This document shows positions 33,238 through 43,440 of a stretch of 64,000 nucleotides of DNA, piece after piece. Location of the stretch: the NCBI GenBank assembly GCA_022494885.1, contig JAGVSM010004237.1, forward strand, positions 1-64,000. Reading direction: 5' to 3'. This DNA comes from Micrasema longulum (taxonomy: Eukaryota; Arthropoda; Insecta; Trichoptera; Brachycentridae). A model generated the notes under the pieces. That model ran no database searches. It saw nothing but the letters and a program-made list of their open reading frames with translations, and had not been told where the DNA came from. Position numbers and translations under genes: made by a program. Positions within the stretch are counted from its first letter, which is position 1, and every line of letters begins with the position of its first letter.

Positions 33238-33613
33238 CTTATTTGGATATTTTATCTAAACCACGATATAAATTATTGACAACCGGTGTATTTGGTATTC
33301 GCGTCTCTTCGAAATTGCCACTCGTGCATTTATACGAATATCTGCAGGATTTAATTAAAACTAATTCCCCGAATCACTATTTATATACCGAGTTCGGTCA
33401 GTCGGTCATCGAACCAGACAGTAGTAGTTCTAGTGGCGGACACGTCATCATTCAACGTTAAATTTTACATATCGTAAGGATAGAAACAGTTCTGTGAGAG
33501 TAAAAGCTTATTAGCTCTGTAGAACCAGAGACATTGACAAATTAATTATTTTGTTCATTGAAACTTTTTCTTGACCACGCCGTGTTTTAAAATAACGAAA
33601 TGTAAAAAATAAA
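33238..33613 (+). pseudogene. Possible terminal exon and poly(A) signal
   Basis: After an acceptor-like 'gattacaaatag' (33226-33237) a frame runs to TAA at 33462-33464. It includes RYKLLTTGVFGIRVSSKLPL, VHLYEYLQDLIKTN, YLYTEFGQSVIEPD and ends SSSSSGGHVIIQR. An AATAAA signal follows at 33608-33613 with T/GT-rich sequence just beyond, a sensible 3' UTR. No ATG begins the frame, as expected for an internal or last exon. Splicing from the donor at 33003 would not keep phase (two bases left over meet two bases), so either an exon is missing, the preceding block uses another frame, or the gene is dead. No family recognised; coding status is uncertain. Confidence 0.4.
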
Positions 33614-33730
33614 CAAGCCTCTCTGAAAAAAGTTATCCAGTTTTGTATTTGTTTTACGTTTTGTGGTGCAATAACTCTTAACTTCCCTTTCTAAATACCT
33701 TAGTGAAGAGTAAGTGAGGCAACTAGATTT

Positions 33731-33894
33731 GATGGCCTCCGTGGTGTAGTGGTCAAGACGCTTGACTCACACACGGAAGGTTCCGGGTTCGATTCCCGGT
33801 GAGAACACAAAAAATAAATGTGATTTTTCTCAAACCTGGGTGATGTAATTCACAACTGTAATTGGGCCTCCTGGCCTGTTGTGCAAAAAAAAAA
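33731..33894 (+). repeat. SINE-2, best copy
   Basis: The head has A-box 'gtggtgtagtggtcaagacg' and a perfect B-box 'ggttcgattcc' within 'ccgggttcgattcccgg', so both RNA polymerase III promoter boxes are intact. The body reads 'ctcaaacctgggtgatgtaa', 'ttcacaactgtaattgggcc', 'tcctggcctgttgtgc', ending in a run of ten A. The poly(A) end differs from the GAT tail of SINE-1 and implies a different partner LINE. I call it a SINE rather than a tRNA gene because the body recurs, reversed, at 31090-31222. Confidence 0.85.
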
Positions 33895-34169
33895 GTGATG
33901 AGTTTATTATACTAAATCCACTGAGGACACGTAACCTAAATTTTATTCGCAAAACACGGAAAACCGTTGCACTTACAGTGCGTATTACATAAAATTCTAT
34001 GGCCTAGATGAGTGAAAAACTCCAGGTGCAAAACAAAATCATATTATTGGGTGTTTTTTACTCGATGGCTACTCTTAGTTAAAAATCATAAAAAAACTAA
34101 TTCGAGTAAAGATAAATCCACCTAGTAATGTGGAGTGTTGACGCTTTCACCTTCCGTGCTTGAGATTAA
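33895..34169. other. Unassigned stretch
   Basis: Nothing recognised. Confidence 0.4.
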
Positions 34170-35165
34170 AAATGTCACAAATATTCGGCTACTATTCGGT
34201 ATTCGGCCTATTTTGCTACTTTTTAAAATAGTTGGTATTTGGTCAAATATTGCGTACTATTTGACCGAATACCAAATACCAAATCATAAAAAAACAACCC
34301 ACATAATACTAAATAATGTATTTATTTACTTTAATACTACACAAATTATTACTTTAATACTTAAAATCTATCAGTGGTAAGTTGTGATGAATGAAAACAT
34401 TTTTTTCAGCATTTGTTGGTAGGAAACAATTGCGGTTTTTTCCATAAATAATGCATTGAAAGATCTTGTTGTTACACAGCAAACACACCATCAGTTTATT
34501 AATTTCACTACAGATAGTAAAAATCTCATAATATTCTTACAAGGGAAATTTTAAATTAAATGATGCCATGATGTATAAAGAATAAATAATTACCAATTAC
34601 TAATAAGGACTATTAGTTCCACATTGTGATTTATTTTTTATTTGGGAAAAAAACAACAGTTTTCACATATATTGTACACAGAAAATAAGATTACATATGA
34701 AAAAAAATTGTGAAAACAGTAAATACAATTTTTCAAGTACATTACAAGTACATTATCGGTATCAAAAGCAACTAACAATTTTAGAAAGTTGCAAATAAAA
34801 TTTAAATACACATACTTAAATACAGTTGTAAAAATAAAGTTAATAGAAACAAGATAAATTTAAAGAATAAGAAAAGATAAAAGTTATATAAAAATAATGT
34901 AAAAGGTACAAAAATAAAATAATGAACGTACGAATACATACATAATTATTGATATAATAATGAACAAAAAACGCGAGTCGCGATATGATCTACTCTCAAA
35001 TAAAACAAATTCGCCGCCCCGTCACTTCCGCACGCACCGCAATGAGACAGGTCATGCGAGAAATTCACCCATCTTTTCCCGAACATTCAGACGCCGAATA
35101 TTCAGCGCTTCGGCCGAGAGCGTGGCTGAATATTCGGTATTCGGCCAAATCACTATCCGTGGCAT
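34170..35165. mobile_element. hAT-like non-autonomous element (tentative)
   Basis: Both ends carry the phrase 'attcggtattcggcc' (34195 and 35132 regions). The left end also contains a palindrome, 'ttggtatttggtcaaatat' facing 'tatttgaccgaataccaaa'. The right end, read inward on the minus strand, starts 'tagtgatttggccgaatac' and 'cgaatattcagcc', typical of tips of some insect hAT elements. No transposase survives. Element limits and an 8-bp target duplication could not be fixed. The interior is AT-rich except for a CpG-rich stretch at 35010-35130. Confidence 0.45.
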
Positions 35166-35235
35166 CAATTTAGACCCCAGATACGATTCGTGCCAAGTTT
35201 GACATGGAATATTGGTTAGGTGGTAATTTTACACT

Positions 35236-35343
35236 GCAATATTTAATTGCCCTTGGACTGGTACCTGAGGAGTAAAACAAATCACTTTATTTTCATGTGA
35301 ACAGATAACCAGCGCGGAAAGCTTAGCTTTGAGATGATGATGA
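35236..35343 (+). repeat. SINE-1 3' fragment
   Basis: 'cccttggactggtacctgag', 'gagtaaaacaaatcacttt', 'ttcatgtgaacag' and a short 'gatgatgatgag' tail match the family, with an internal deletion. Confidence 0.7.
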
Positions 35344-35934
35344 GTAAATAGTTTTCAAAGTTTCATCCAAACTTAGTTTTTTGTAAAAAGTGAAAGTATC
35401 ATAATAATTGATGAAAAACATGAACTTTAAAGGGTTAATGGTCATAAAAATATAGGCGAGAAAAAGAAGAATGTCTGATTTAAGATTATGTGGCCCGCAC
35501 ACATACCATATTTTATAATACTGAAAACATAACATAACATACATTATACAGCAGAAGACGCTAATTGGTTCTTGTAATGATAATTATGTAGACAAAACAA
35601 AACAAATTCTAAATGATTTATACTTACCATAAATATGTCAAGTGACTAGGGTGATTTCAAACATATCCACATTCTCAATAAAATATTGTTAATCATAATT
35701 TAATTTCAACACTGCAATGAATTGAATTTTAATGTATACATATTTCTTCATTTGACCAACTGATTGTATTGTTATTATAATTTACGAAGATTCCCGAAAG
35801 ACAGTAAAAGCGATAAATATATTATATTGAATTAAACTAGTGTAAGAAATTCATTTCCTTAATATTTTATTACAAAAATTCTTATAAGACGAGTTACACT
35901 AAAATTTGGAATAATTAGTGACACGAAAAAAAGA

Positions 35935-36300
35935 GGAAAGGCTAAACATGTCAATATCAGTCCGCAAAACAAAAAGGCTTACAGTATCTAGACAACCCAT
36001 AATTTGTAAGCTGACTGTCAATAATACAGTGGAACAGATCATGAGTTTCAAGATATATATCTGGAAGTAGAAATCTCAAGTCATTTGCACACTGAAATCC
36101 GAGAACAGTTCAACAAAGCAGCGACAGTGACGTGGTGTCTGAGGAAATTTATATGGTGAAAAAAGGACATGCATATCGATGGCAAGGTCAGAATATACCA
36201 GACATATGCGATACCTATCATGACGTATGCTGTGAAAGCACGGGTTGACTATTCGTACCAAAAAGCTACTCTACTAGTAAAAGCCGCAATCTAAAGAAGT
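35935..36300 (+). mobile_element. LINE reverse-transcriptase thumb fragment
   Basis: Frames spell LNMSISVRKTK, CKLTVNNTVEQIMSF, then after a +1 shift YLEVEISSHLHTEIREQF, NKAATVTWCLRKFIW, a stop, HIDGKVRIYQTYAIPIMTYA. This is the 'KTK ... F.YLG..ISS ... EI..R...A ... K.RIY.T...PI.TY..E' region downstream of the FADD box in insect endonuclease/reverse-transcriptase LINEs. One frameshift and one stop are visible. Catalytic residues lie upstream and are lost. The lineage differs from RTE-a (no shared DNA). Confidence 0.75.
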
Positions 36301-36470
36301 TACCTACTTATTTTTTCAGGGAAATTGGTGGCAGAGAGTCTGAGGGGTTGATGGTGGCTGTTAGATGGCCAATACAAGCTCTTATTTAAATTGTCATTAT
36401 CTATTTTTAATTATTTTTTGACTGAATCAATTGTTGAATTTTTGAAGATCCTCATGTTATTTACTATTTA
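36301..36470. other. Unassigned stretch
   Basis: No motif recognised; may contain further decayed LINE sequence. Confidence 0.3.
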
Positions 36471-36735
36471 TGTACAATTTTTTTTTATTAAATATGTTTT
36501 TTTTCTATACTTATATGCTTTTTTTTATTATGTCTTTTTTCATATTGCATATTTTGTTTTTACTATGTATTTTACCAGGTTTTTAAAAATGTTTATGTCT
36601 TTTACTTTATTTCTTAATGTGTAATTTGTTTTTACTACTATTTTACTGGGTTTTTAAATACGTTTTTTACTACGTGTTTTACTACGTTTTTACTATGTTT
36701 TTCACTTTGTTTCTACTATGTCTACTACCTTTTTT
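36471..36735. repeat. Degenerate T-rich minisatellite
   Basis: A loose unit of the type 'tttttactatgt' or 'tttttactacgt' recurs many times, most clearly at 36630-36725. A smaller echo occurs at 37675-37725. The hydrophobic reading frame over it is an artefact of T richness. Confidence 0.55.
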
Positions 36736-36859
36736 TATTTCTATGAATTGATTACTGTTTTATATTTTAAAAATTGACTGGCTTAGAACGGGGAAAATTG
36801 TTATGTAGTGAAAGCATTTTTTTTAAAGATGTTTAATTTTATGTTTTGAATATGATATT

Positions 36860-37110
36860 GTCGGCCTCATGGTGTAATGGTCAGCGCGTTAGCCTGCCAT
36901 GCAAGAGGTCTCAGGTTCGATTCCCGACATGGTTGATATGAAATACTTTATTTAAAAGGGTGTTTTCATACTAGAATATTTCATAGTCCTTGGACTGATA
37001 CCTGAAGCGTAAGACTGATCAGCTCATCTTCATGTAACAAAATTATCAATATACGCTGTGATTGGTGTACCATGCCTTATGCACCACTATGAACGATGAT
37101 GAATATGATA
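36860..37110 (+). repeat. SINE-1, full length with intact promoter boxes
   Basis: A-box 'tggtgtaatggtcagcgcg' and a perfect B-box 'ggttcgattcc' (36914-36924), then 'gggtgttttcatactagaat', 'ccttggactgatacctgaag', 'cgtaagactgatcagctc', 'gctgtgattggtgtacc', 'atgccttatgcaccac' and a decayed 'gatgatgaatatgat' tail. This and the 29.5-kb copy define the family, about 250-280 bp long. Confidence 0.9.
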
Positions 37111-39512
37111 ATAAATAAATAAATAATTAAAATTTTAAAAATCTCTAATTATGGCTCTGAGACCCACCTTGGGAGTTGCGATCCACTGGTCTAAAAGCAC
37201 TTCTTTAAACCATCGATGTACTACTTCTTTGGATTCACTTTCTATCCATTTCTTCTAGGATTCATTGGTAGATTCATAGTTATGTCGGCTTCTTTGTAAG
37301 TCTAATCTCATCATTGTAATTCTGATCTCTAAATTTGACTCCTGGCACGTCATGCTCTATTACCCTCTCGGCATCATGTCTCTCTGCGACCGTCAGTGTC
37401 ATTGTTTCTTTCATATAATTTATTATGGTTGTCTCTTTTTATAAGTTATCGTGTAAATTCATGTATATTGACTATTATGTATATAGTTTTTAAGCTTTAA
37501 AATAATAACGATGGAAGATTATTTTTAATTAACAAAATAAGTACATAAAAATTGAAGACCTTGTTTTAAAAATCTTAAAAAAGTTAAAAAACGATTCGCA
37601 TTACTTTTTACTCAGTTTTAAGTATGTTTTTCGAATAATTATGTACAATTTTTTTATTATTATAAGATCTCTTACTATTTTGTTTCTTTTTACTACGTAT
37701 TTTACGATGTTTTTTTTCTGTTTTACTTTATGTATATAAATTAAATATTATGAAAATGTTGTACGTATATTTAAATGTTAAATAAAATTCTAGCTTCGAA
37801 TTTGCTGTTTTTAGACAAAATTTGTATTTTTGTGGTTTTAGCGCAAACTATACTAAATTAAAAAATATAGGATAAATAGTCAAAATAAAAATAACGGTTT
37901 TTTTTATTGTAAAGTAGTTAATTTAACTGTTCTATTTAGATTTGAAAAAAATATTCAACAAACACTTCTAAAAACCTATATAAATGAATATTCAGAACAC
38001 CTTTGAACTGTCAAACAATGAGTAATAGTGGCGTTACATAGTGGTAGAAATGCTAATCAAATGATATTTTTTGTTCATTCAAACCAATGGTTGTGGACAA
38101 TATCTGTTTTTACAAAAACACCGTATATTTAATAGTGAATTTTAGGTACCTACGATTTTTCGAAAATATTTGGACGCATAGACAGAAAAATAAAATCCAA
38201 TAATGTCGTTTTGGAAAATTTTGGACATTTCTTGTTTTAAAAGCGAGGTTTCCAATTGTGAAATAATAAATAAATAGTAGAACACAATACCTACCTATTA
38301 CATGTTTGTGTGTTCTAAAATTTTCCTTTTATATGCTTGTACAGAAGAGTAGGCCGATGATGTATGGAGTTTTTTTTATTTTTTTACACATCAAAGTGAA
38401 ACCCCTTTCAAAGTGGACCCCTCCAAAAAGTTGCATTTTTGATCACATTAATTGTTAAAAATATTTTTTTAAATATTACATAGAACGTTTGGCTCTCAAC
38501 CGAGGTTTAAAATTTATAAATGTCTAAATATTTTGATAATGATCTATATTGATAAAAAAAAATTGTCAGTAAAGATATATTTTGATACTTGATCACATTA
38601 CAAATTCGAACACGTTTTAAAACTACCGAAATGCAAAAAATATACACTCCGCGGAACTGATTCCGTTGAACGCGTGACTAATATTGAAGAAAATAATGAA
38701 ATATTAAAATAATGTCACCTATTTATTACAAAACAAAGTGCAACTATCGCCCTTAAATGCTTATTTAATAAGGTTAAATGCGAATTGTGAAATTAAATTG
38801 GACTGATTTTCTTACTTAAATACGAAATTACAGCTGGTTATGGCAAAAATGGGATTTTTCCACAATTTCAAGCTTTGGTTGAGGGACAAAAGTAGTATCA
38901 AATATTTTTTTTATATTATATATTTTTTGCATTCCGAGTAATCTAAAAGGCAACTTTTTGGGCCATCCAAAGGCAGCCCTTTTTATTTCAAAATTCGGAA
39001 AAAAAATATCGGCCCACCCTATTGTACAGCATAAATTAAAAACTATTACCGTTGGCATCAGTCCCTTATTTACTCCCAATGGTGCATAGGTTTACACATT
39101 TGTATCACAAACGCATCGCATTGTTTGCAATAATGCGTATGAATTATTCAATTTGACTCAATTTTTTTAATTAATTGATTTAAAAATAACATAAACATTT
39201 CAAACATAAATTCAATTTAATCTTTATTTTATTATGCCTTTTTTCATGTATTAAATTAATTACCGGCAGACAAACGCACTAACGAATACACTATGTGGCT
39301 GACGTTTCTCTATTATTATTTGTTCGTAACATTTCAATATCACCCTTATCAATCTACCCTTATTTAACCGTGTCGTCTGGACGATACGTATGAAATAGGC
39401 CATACTCTTCAAGATAAAATTTGACATGATAAATCAAGATTAATTTCATTTCAATCACTTGTTAATTTGTTCTGGTTGGTTTTTTTTATTTTTTAAATAC
39501 GAATAAGAATAA
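37111..39512. other. Unassigned stretch of 2.4 kb
   Basis: Mostly AT-rich. At 37150-37430 a less AT-rich segment could be an old coding fragment on the minus strand, but I see no family motif. At 38830-39075 a similar segment gives an 83-codon minus-strand frame without recognisable domains. No repeat shared within the window was identified. Confidence 0.45.
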
Positions 39513-40089
39513 AAGTTGTGGTTCTGTGGCTATCTTGCGGACTAACGGGTCAGAGATATGAGGTTCTAACCGTACTCCGCCCCAACTTAATTTCCATTTT
39601 TTAGTAGTGATTTATTATATAAATAAAAGACAAGTGATACTTTATTCCACAAATTTGAAATATCCTGTGATTGGTTTCATCGCTTTCGTGACATCTTCGA
39701 GACTGGTATCTTTATTAAGGAGTTTAACGTATTTATACAAAACAGAGGTAAGCATAGAGAATTCAAAATTAAATAAAGTTATTATTATCAAAAAAATTAT
39801 ATGAAAGTAAATTAAATGAAGGTATTTTTATCTTAAGGATCATTATCAAAAAACTTTCGGGTTGACTAATGAGTTGATATAATAATAATACCAAGTATTT
39901 TTTTAATTTTTATCTTTTAATCAAATACTTTAAACTCATTAAAATATAATTTTATCAACTCGTTAGTTAACCCGATTTTTTTTTGATAATGATCCTTAAG
40001 ATAAAAATACCTTAATTTAATTAACTTTCATAAAGTTTTGAATTCTCTATCCTTACCTCTATTTTGTATAAATACATTGCACTCCTTAA

Positions 40090-41334
40090 CACATTGTAGT
40101 CGGGCGCTTCGAACAATAGACTCTAGTCTATAGCGGGTGTTTTTCGCGATTAGCGCAAAAATATATCGCTTTCTTAAAATTGACACAATTTCTAAACCAA
40201 ATAATATTTTCGATCGAAATTTTCAAAGAAATCATATTTGACATTTGATCATCAAAAATAAATAAATTTAGGTAAAAAGTGGTCAATAATTGGTTTTACT
40301 TTGCATAATCGGTCGGAACTATCTATGATTTCTTCATTGTTAGAAAAATGCCACGCTTTCCATATCTGCCGAAACCGGTCTCTGGACATCGTTTTAGCAA
40401 AATAAGGAGTTTCGGTTGTTGGTTCAGTAGACCAGTACTCGACCCTTATATCCTTTCGAACTTGTCCCATCAAAATAATCAGCCCCAAAAACTTTTTCAT
40501 TTCTTTCAAAGTAATATTTTTCCACTTTCCCGATTTTTTATATAATTTGTAATTATGTGAGTTTTGGTGGTAATATCTATTTGATTCGTTTATAAAATAT
40601 TCAAACAAATCATCACCGATAAATAACTCTATCGCATCACTTACAGTTTGAGGACAATGGACATTTGAATTCAAACCGCGGCGGCCTAAAAACGATTCCA
40701 GAACTGGAGGATTATCAAACGATGACCACTCTTCCACATCCTCATCTGAGCTCGTCTCCGAATCAGAATCACTTTCAATAGTGAGACGGTGAAACGTTCT
40801 AGGTCTTGGTATTTGTTCATCATCACTCGGTTCTTTGTCAGACAACTCTTCAATGTCATCATTCCATGAACAATTAGATAAATTGTCGGCATACACTTCA
40901 TCGTCACTATCATTGGCTTGTAAAGACATTTTTGTAGGGGTAACGTCCTATACAATGCTAATATATTCAAACAAGAAAATACCAAACAGTAAACAAAACA
41001 GTGCGAGCGGTATGAAAAATAGTCCAATACGTGAAATGACTCAAACTAAACTGGAGATTGAGATCGCATAAAACTCTAGATTTCTGGCGACGCCTTTACA
41101 AGTGGCACACTAGCCAATCCGGACAAGGCATCTCAAATAACGTCGACAGACTGTCGCCTAGCACCCCAGGTAGCAAATCACCCTTCAAGGCGTTTTATTT
41201 CACGCTGATAACAAACCCGTTTAATGCCGTTTCCCGCCAACAACCGACAGTCGACAAAAACGGCATTTGCCGTGTCCCGCGGTTGACTGACAGTCCGCGA
41301 AAAACGGCAAATGCCGTGTCCCGACGACAATGTG
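40090..41334 (-). mobile_element. piggyBac element, internally deleted, with TTAA duplication
   Basis: Ends are inverted repeats: CACATTGTAGTCGGG at 40090 and its counterpart CCCGACGACAATGTG ending at 41334. TTAA sits directly outside at 40086-40089 and 41335-41338, the invariant piggyBac target. The equivalent position in the other PLE-3 arm is an unfilled TTAA at 39715-39718, so the empty site is visible in the same window. The right sub-terminal region (41215-41330) carries direct and inverted repeats of 'aacggcatttgccgt' type. At 1,245 bp it is about half the length of an autonomous element. Confidence 0.9.
40252..40929 (-). pseudogene. piggyBac transposase, N-terminal part only
   Basis: A 225-codon minus-strand frame from ATG at 40927-40929. 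Residues 1-75 are acidic (D/E/S runs such as DSDDEVYAD, PSDDEQIPRPR, ESDSDSETSSDEDVEEW), as in piggyBac and PGBD proteins. The rest holds the transposase N-terminal domain: ELFIGDDLFEYFINESNRYY, NITLKEMKKFLGLIILMGQV, DIRVEYWSTEPTTETPYF and MSRDRFRQIWKAWHFSN. Full proteins are about 560-600 residues. This one stops after HFLPKFIYF, before the catalytic Asp triad and the C-terminal Cys-rich zinc domain. The deletion joins this point to the right-hand end sequence. The frame lacks internal stops, so it was probably deleted recently or spread as a short form. Confidence 0.9.
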
Positions 41335-41560
41335 TTAATAAAGATACCAGTCTCGAAGATGTCGCGAAAGCGATGAATCCGGTCACTGGATATTCCAAAT
41401 TTGTGGATTAAAGTATCACTCGTCTTTTATTTATATAATAAATTACAATGAACTTCCATCAAGAATTTTCACTTACAAACTTAAATGTTTTAGTAGTGAG
41501 TTATTTCCATCTCCTTGAAAATGGCCACAAAATTGAAATATTTTCGTAAATCATAAAAAA

Positions 41561-42179
41561 AAAAATTAACAAAAGAAAAAACTTGTCCTGTAAAACTTAA
41601 TACTCTGACTCCTAGCATGTCATCCCTTCTTTTCTTAAGTTCGTTCTTATGTCTCCCTCTAACGCAATTAAAATCGTATTTCGCTCTCTTTTCCGCTACA
41701 TACGAATGAACACATTGTGAATCTTGTACTAACCACTCTGGTACCGACTGTGGCGACAAGCGTGTCAGTCGCAGCCGTTAATCACTGCTCTTGGTACTGA
41801 CTCTTAACGCTTTATATTTGGTATTTTCAGAGTAATTATGCGTGTATTGTCTGTGTTATTGTTTTTTGTCGTTGACAGTGTGTTATGTAAGTATGAATAA
41901 TTTCTTATTCTATAATTCACAGCATCGCTGGAATTTAAATTACACGCACGTGATGAAATACAAGAATGCAATAAAAAAACACGTGGTCAAATTTGGATTG
42001 ACAAATGATCCTTCTGTAAAATATTTATGATTCAAAGTAAAAAAACAGTAATATTATATATTGTTTCAGCATTTACTTTGTGGAAAAACATTTTGAATTT
42101 ATTTAAAATGAAACACTTTGTATTTTTTACCACATAAGAGTTTAATATATTATAAAACAACTAGTTTTATGTGATCTGC
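41561..42179. other. Unassigned stretch
   Basis: A minus-strand frame at 41490-41759 contains Lys/Arg-rich text but no recognised domain, and its 3' part is SINE-4 sequence. Nothing else is supported. Confidence 0.45.
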
Positions 42180-42560
42180 GATCTCTTAGGCGAGTGTGTG
42201 GTAAAACTATGTACGATAGATGCACAAATGTTGAGATCCGTACATTATGTAAGGCTGAGACAAGCATTATCGACAAAATCAAGAAAGGAGCTCTGCGCTG
42301 GTTTGGACATGTAGAATCAATGGACAGCGAAAAAAAAGCGAATGTTGATGGATACAGGAATAGAGGAATACCGAGAAAGACATGGCACGACCAAATCCAA
42401 TAAATTTTTGAAGATGGACATGTCAAAAGCCGGAATAATCAGCGCGCGTGTATGAGAAGATGTATGAATGCAGAGGAAGCGAGATCTGTATGCAAAGATA
42501 GAGTGATGTGGCGTTCTATCCTCTCTGCCTACCCCTACTGGGAAACGGCGTGATGGTTTG
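42180..42560 (+). mobile_element. RTE-type LINE 3' end (family RTE-a)
   Basis: Translation includes MCGKTMYDRCTNVEIRTLCK, IDKIKKGALRWFGHVESMD, GYRNRGIPRKTWHDQIQ, one stop, GHVKSRNNQRACMRRCMNAE, CKDRVMWRSILSAYP and ending ETA with a stop at 42551-42553. A small deletion near 42335 removes part of the helix present in the 8.4-kb copy. The four RTE-a tails end alike ('ggaaacggcgtgatggt') and share the motif order, so they are one family. Confidence 0.8.
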
Positions 42561-42654
42561 TTTGTTTCTTGTTTGGTGTTGTTTCAGTTATTCTGAATTA
42601 CCCATCATCGGTGTAAATATAAACTAAAAAAATAATAAGTGTAAATAAAAACTG

Positions 42655-42775
42655 TATTTTGAGTTTGTCCAAATTTTTGTAGACAAGGACTGGATTCAAC
42701 TCCCTGGGGAGCTGCTAATATTAACAAAGTTCTTCATCTCTGTTATGGTCTGTTAATGTTAATATAAAGTTTATA
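42655..42775 (+). repeat. MITE-E outer arm
   Basis: 'ttttgagtttgtccaaat', 'gtagacaaggactggattca' and 'ctccctggggagctgc' give the outer arm that appears in the opposite orientation at 14065-14130 and 51750-51825. 'gttcttcatctctgttatgg' follows. The inner half is missing. Confidence 0.6.
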
Positions 42776-43204
42776 TATACACCTAGGTGATAGGTAATTC
42801 AGAATATCTGAAACTAGTTGTTATTAAATATTCAACTTTTATGTGGTAAAAATTACAAAGTAATTCATATGAATTAACGTATAAAAACAAGCTTTTTTAA
42901 TCAATAACAAAACAATCGAATCATTTTATTATTTACAAGTTAAAAAACTCTAAACACATAGCTTATCCATAAAACTTAAGATTCGTTCATAATTATCAAA
43001 GCATTGCCTTTGTGGTCAAACGTTTTGATAAGTATTATTTAGTACTACGATAGTAAAAGTATGCAGTGGGATTTATATGTTAATGTCCTGACGAAGAGGC
43101 AGGTACGCCTTGAAACTAGAAGACAGAAAAATCTGTACAAATGCAACGTGCAGTTAAAAATTTCTATATCAATACTGAGTCCGTTATAATTTCTACAGGT
43201 ACTT
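42776..43204. other. Unassigned stretch
   Basis: Nothing recognised. Confidence 0.4.
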
Positions 43205-43440
43205 CTTTGTATTTAGAATGTTTTGAGTATGCCCAAATGTTTGCAGACAGGCTGAATTTCCTCCCTAGGAAGATATTTAGATCAAAAGTTATGACAACAA
43301 ACAGGAAAAACATTTTTAAAACAGGGAGTATAGAAGTCTAGGCAAATGCCTAAAATGGAGGGCTTATGACTTGTCGTTTAAGTGGTAATTTTATTCACCG
43401 TGTAACATTCACAATTCTGTTTATGTTTAAACCACATTTC
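43205..43440 (+). mobile_element. MITE-E half-element
   Basis: 'ttttgagtatgcccaaatg', 'gcagacaggctgaatttcc', 'ctccctaggaagatattta', then 'gggagtatagaagtctaggc', 'gcttatgacttgtcg', 'ccgtgtaacattcacaattc'. Outer arm and interior are both present in order, so this gives the left-half consensus. The closing arm is absent. Confidence 0.6.

Larger units (their letters stand above)
39611..41487. mobile_element. PLE-3: long inverted-repeat, Penelope-type terminus, split by piggyBac
   Basis: Left arm 39611-39877; right arm 39951-40089 continuing at 41339-41446 once the piggyBac insertion is removed. Matches include 'aaggtatttttatcttaagg' plus 'atcattatcaaaaaa' facing their complement near 39975-40015, and 'cttcgagactggtatcttta' facing 'taaagataccagtctcgaag'. 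About 40 bp of extra sequence (41447-41487) exists only on the right, the same asymmetry as PLE-1. It shares a 'catctt..agactggt' motif with PLE-2. No coding domain remains, so it is either a snap-back PLE end or a non-autonomous derivative. Confidence 0.65.
39513..41560 (+). repeat. SINE-4 split by nested insertions
   Basis: The head and first body part lie at 39513-39610 ('ttgtggttctgtggctatc', 'atgaggttctaaccgtactc', 'gccccaacttaatttccat'). The rest lies at 41488-41560 ('gttatttccatctccttg', 'aaaatggccacaaaattg', 'aaatattttcgtaaatcata'). Joined, they align with the uninterrupted SINE-4 at 2363-2530. The 12-bp TTTTAGTAGTGA occurs at both junctions (39599-39610 and 41488-41499) as the target duplication of the inserted element. 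Confidence 0.8.

Noticed and set aside
33731..33806. A tRNA gene with perfect B-box
   Set aside because: The body after the head recurs in reverse at 31090-31222 and ends in poly-A, so it is a SINE. The acceptor stem does not close cleanly.
34960..35202. Two overlapping Arg/Ser-rich frames
   Set aside because: They lie in the CpG-rich end of the hAT-like element and show no domain.
36391..36624. Frame resembling a multi-pass membrane protein
   Set aside because: It coincides with a degenerate 'tttttactatgt' repeat, so the hydrophobicity is an artefact.
37150..37430. Possible coding fragment sharing 'gactcct(g/a)gca(c/t)gtcat' with 41600-41625
   Set aside because: The shared phrase is about 18 bp with no extended alignment, so it is too short to define a family.
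41195..41411. Overlapping frames on both strands near the piggyBac right end
   Set aside because: They translate the repeat-rich end of piggyBac and the PLE-3 arm, not a gene.
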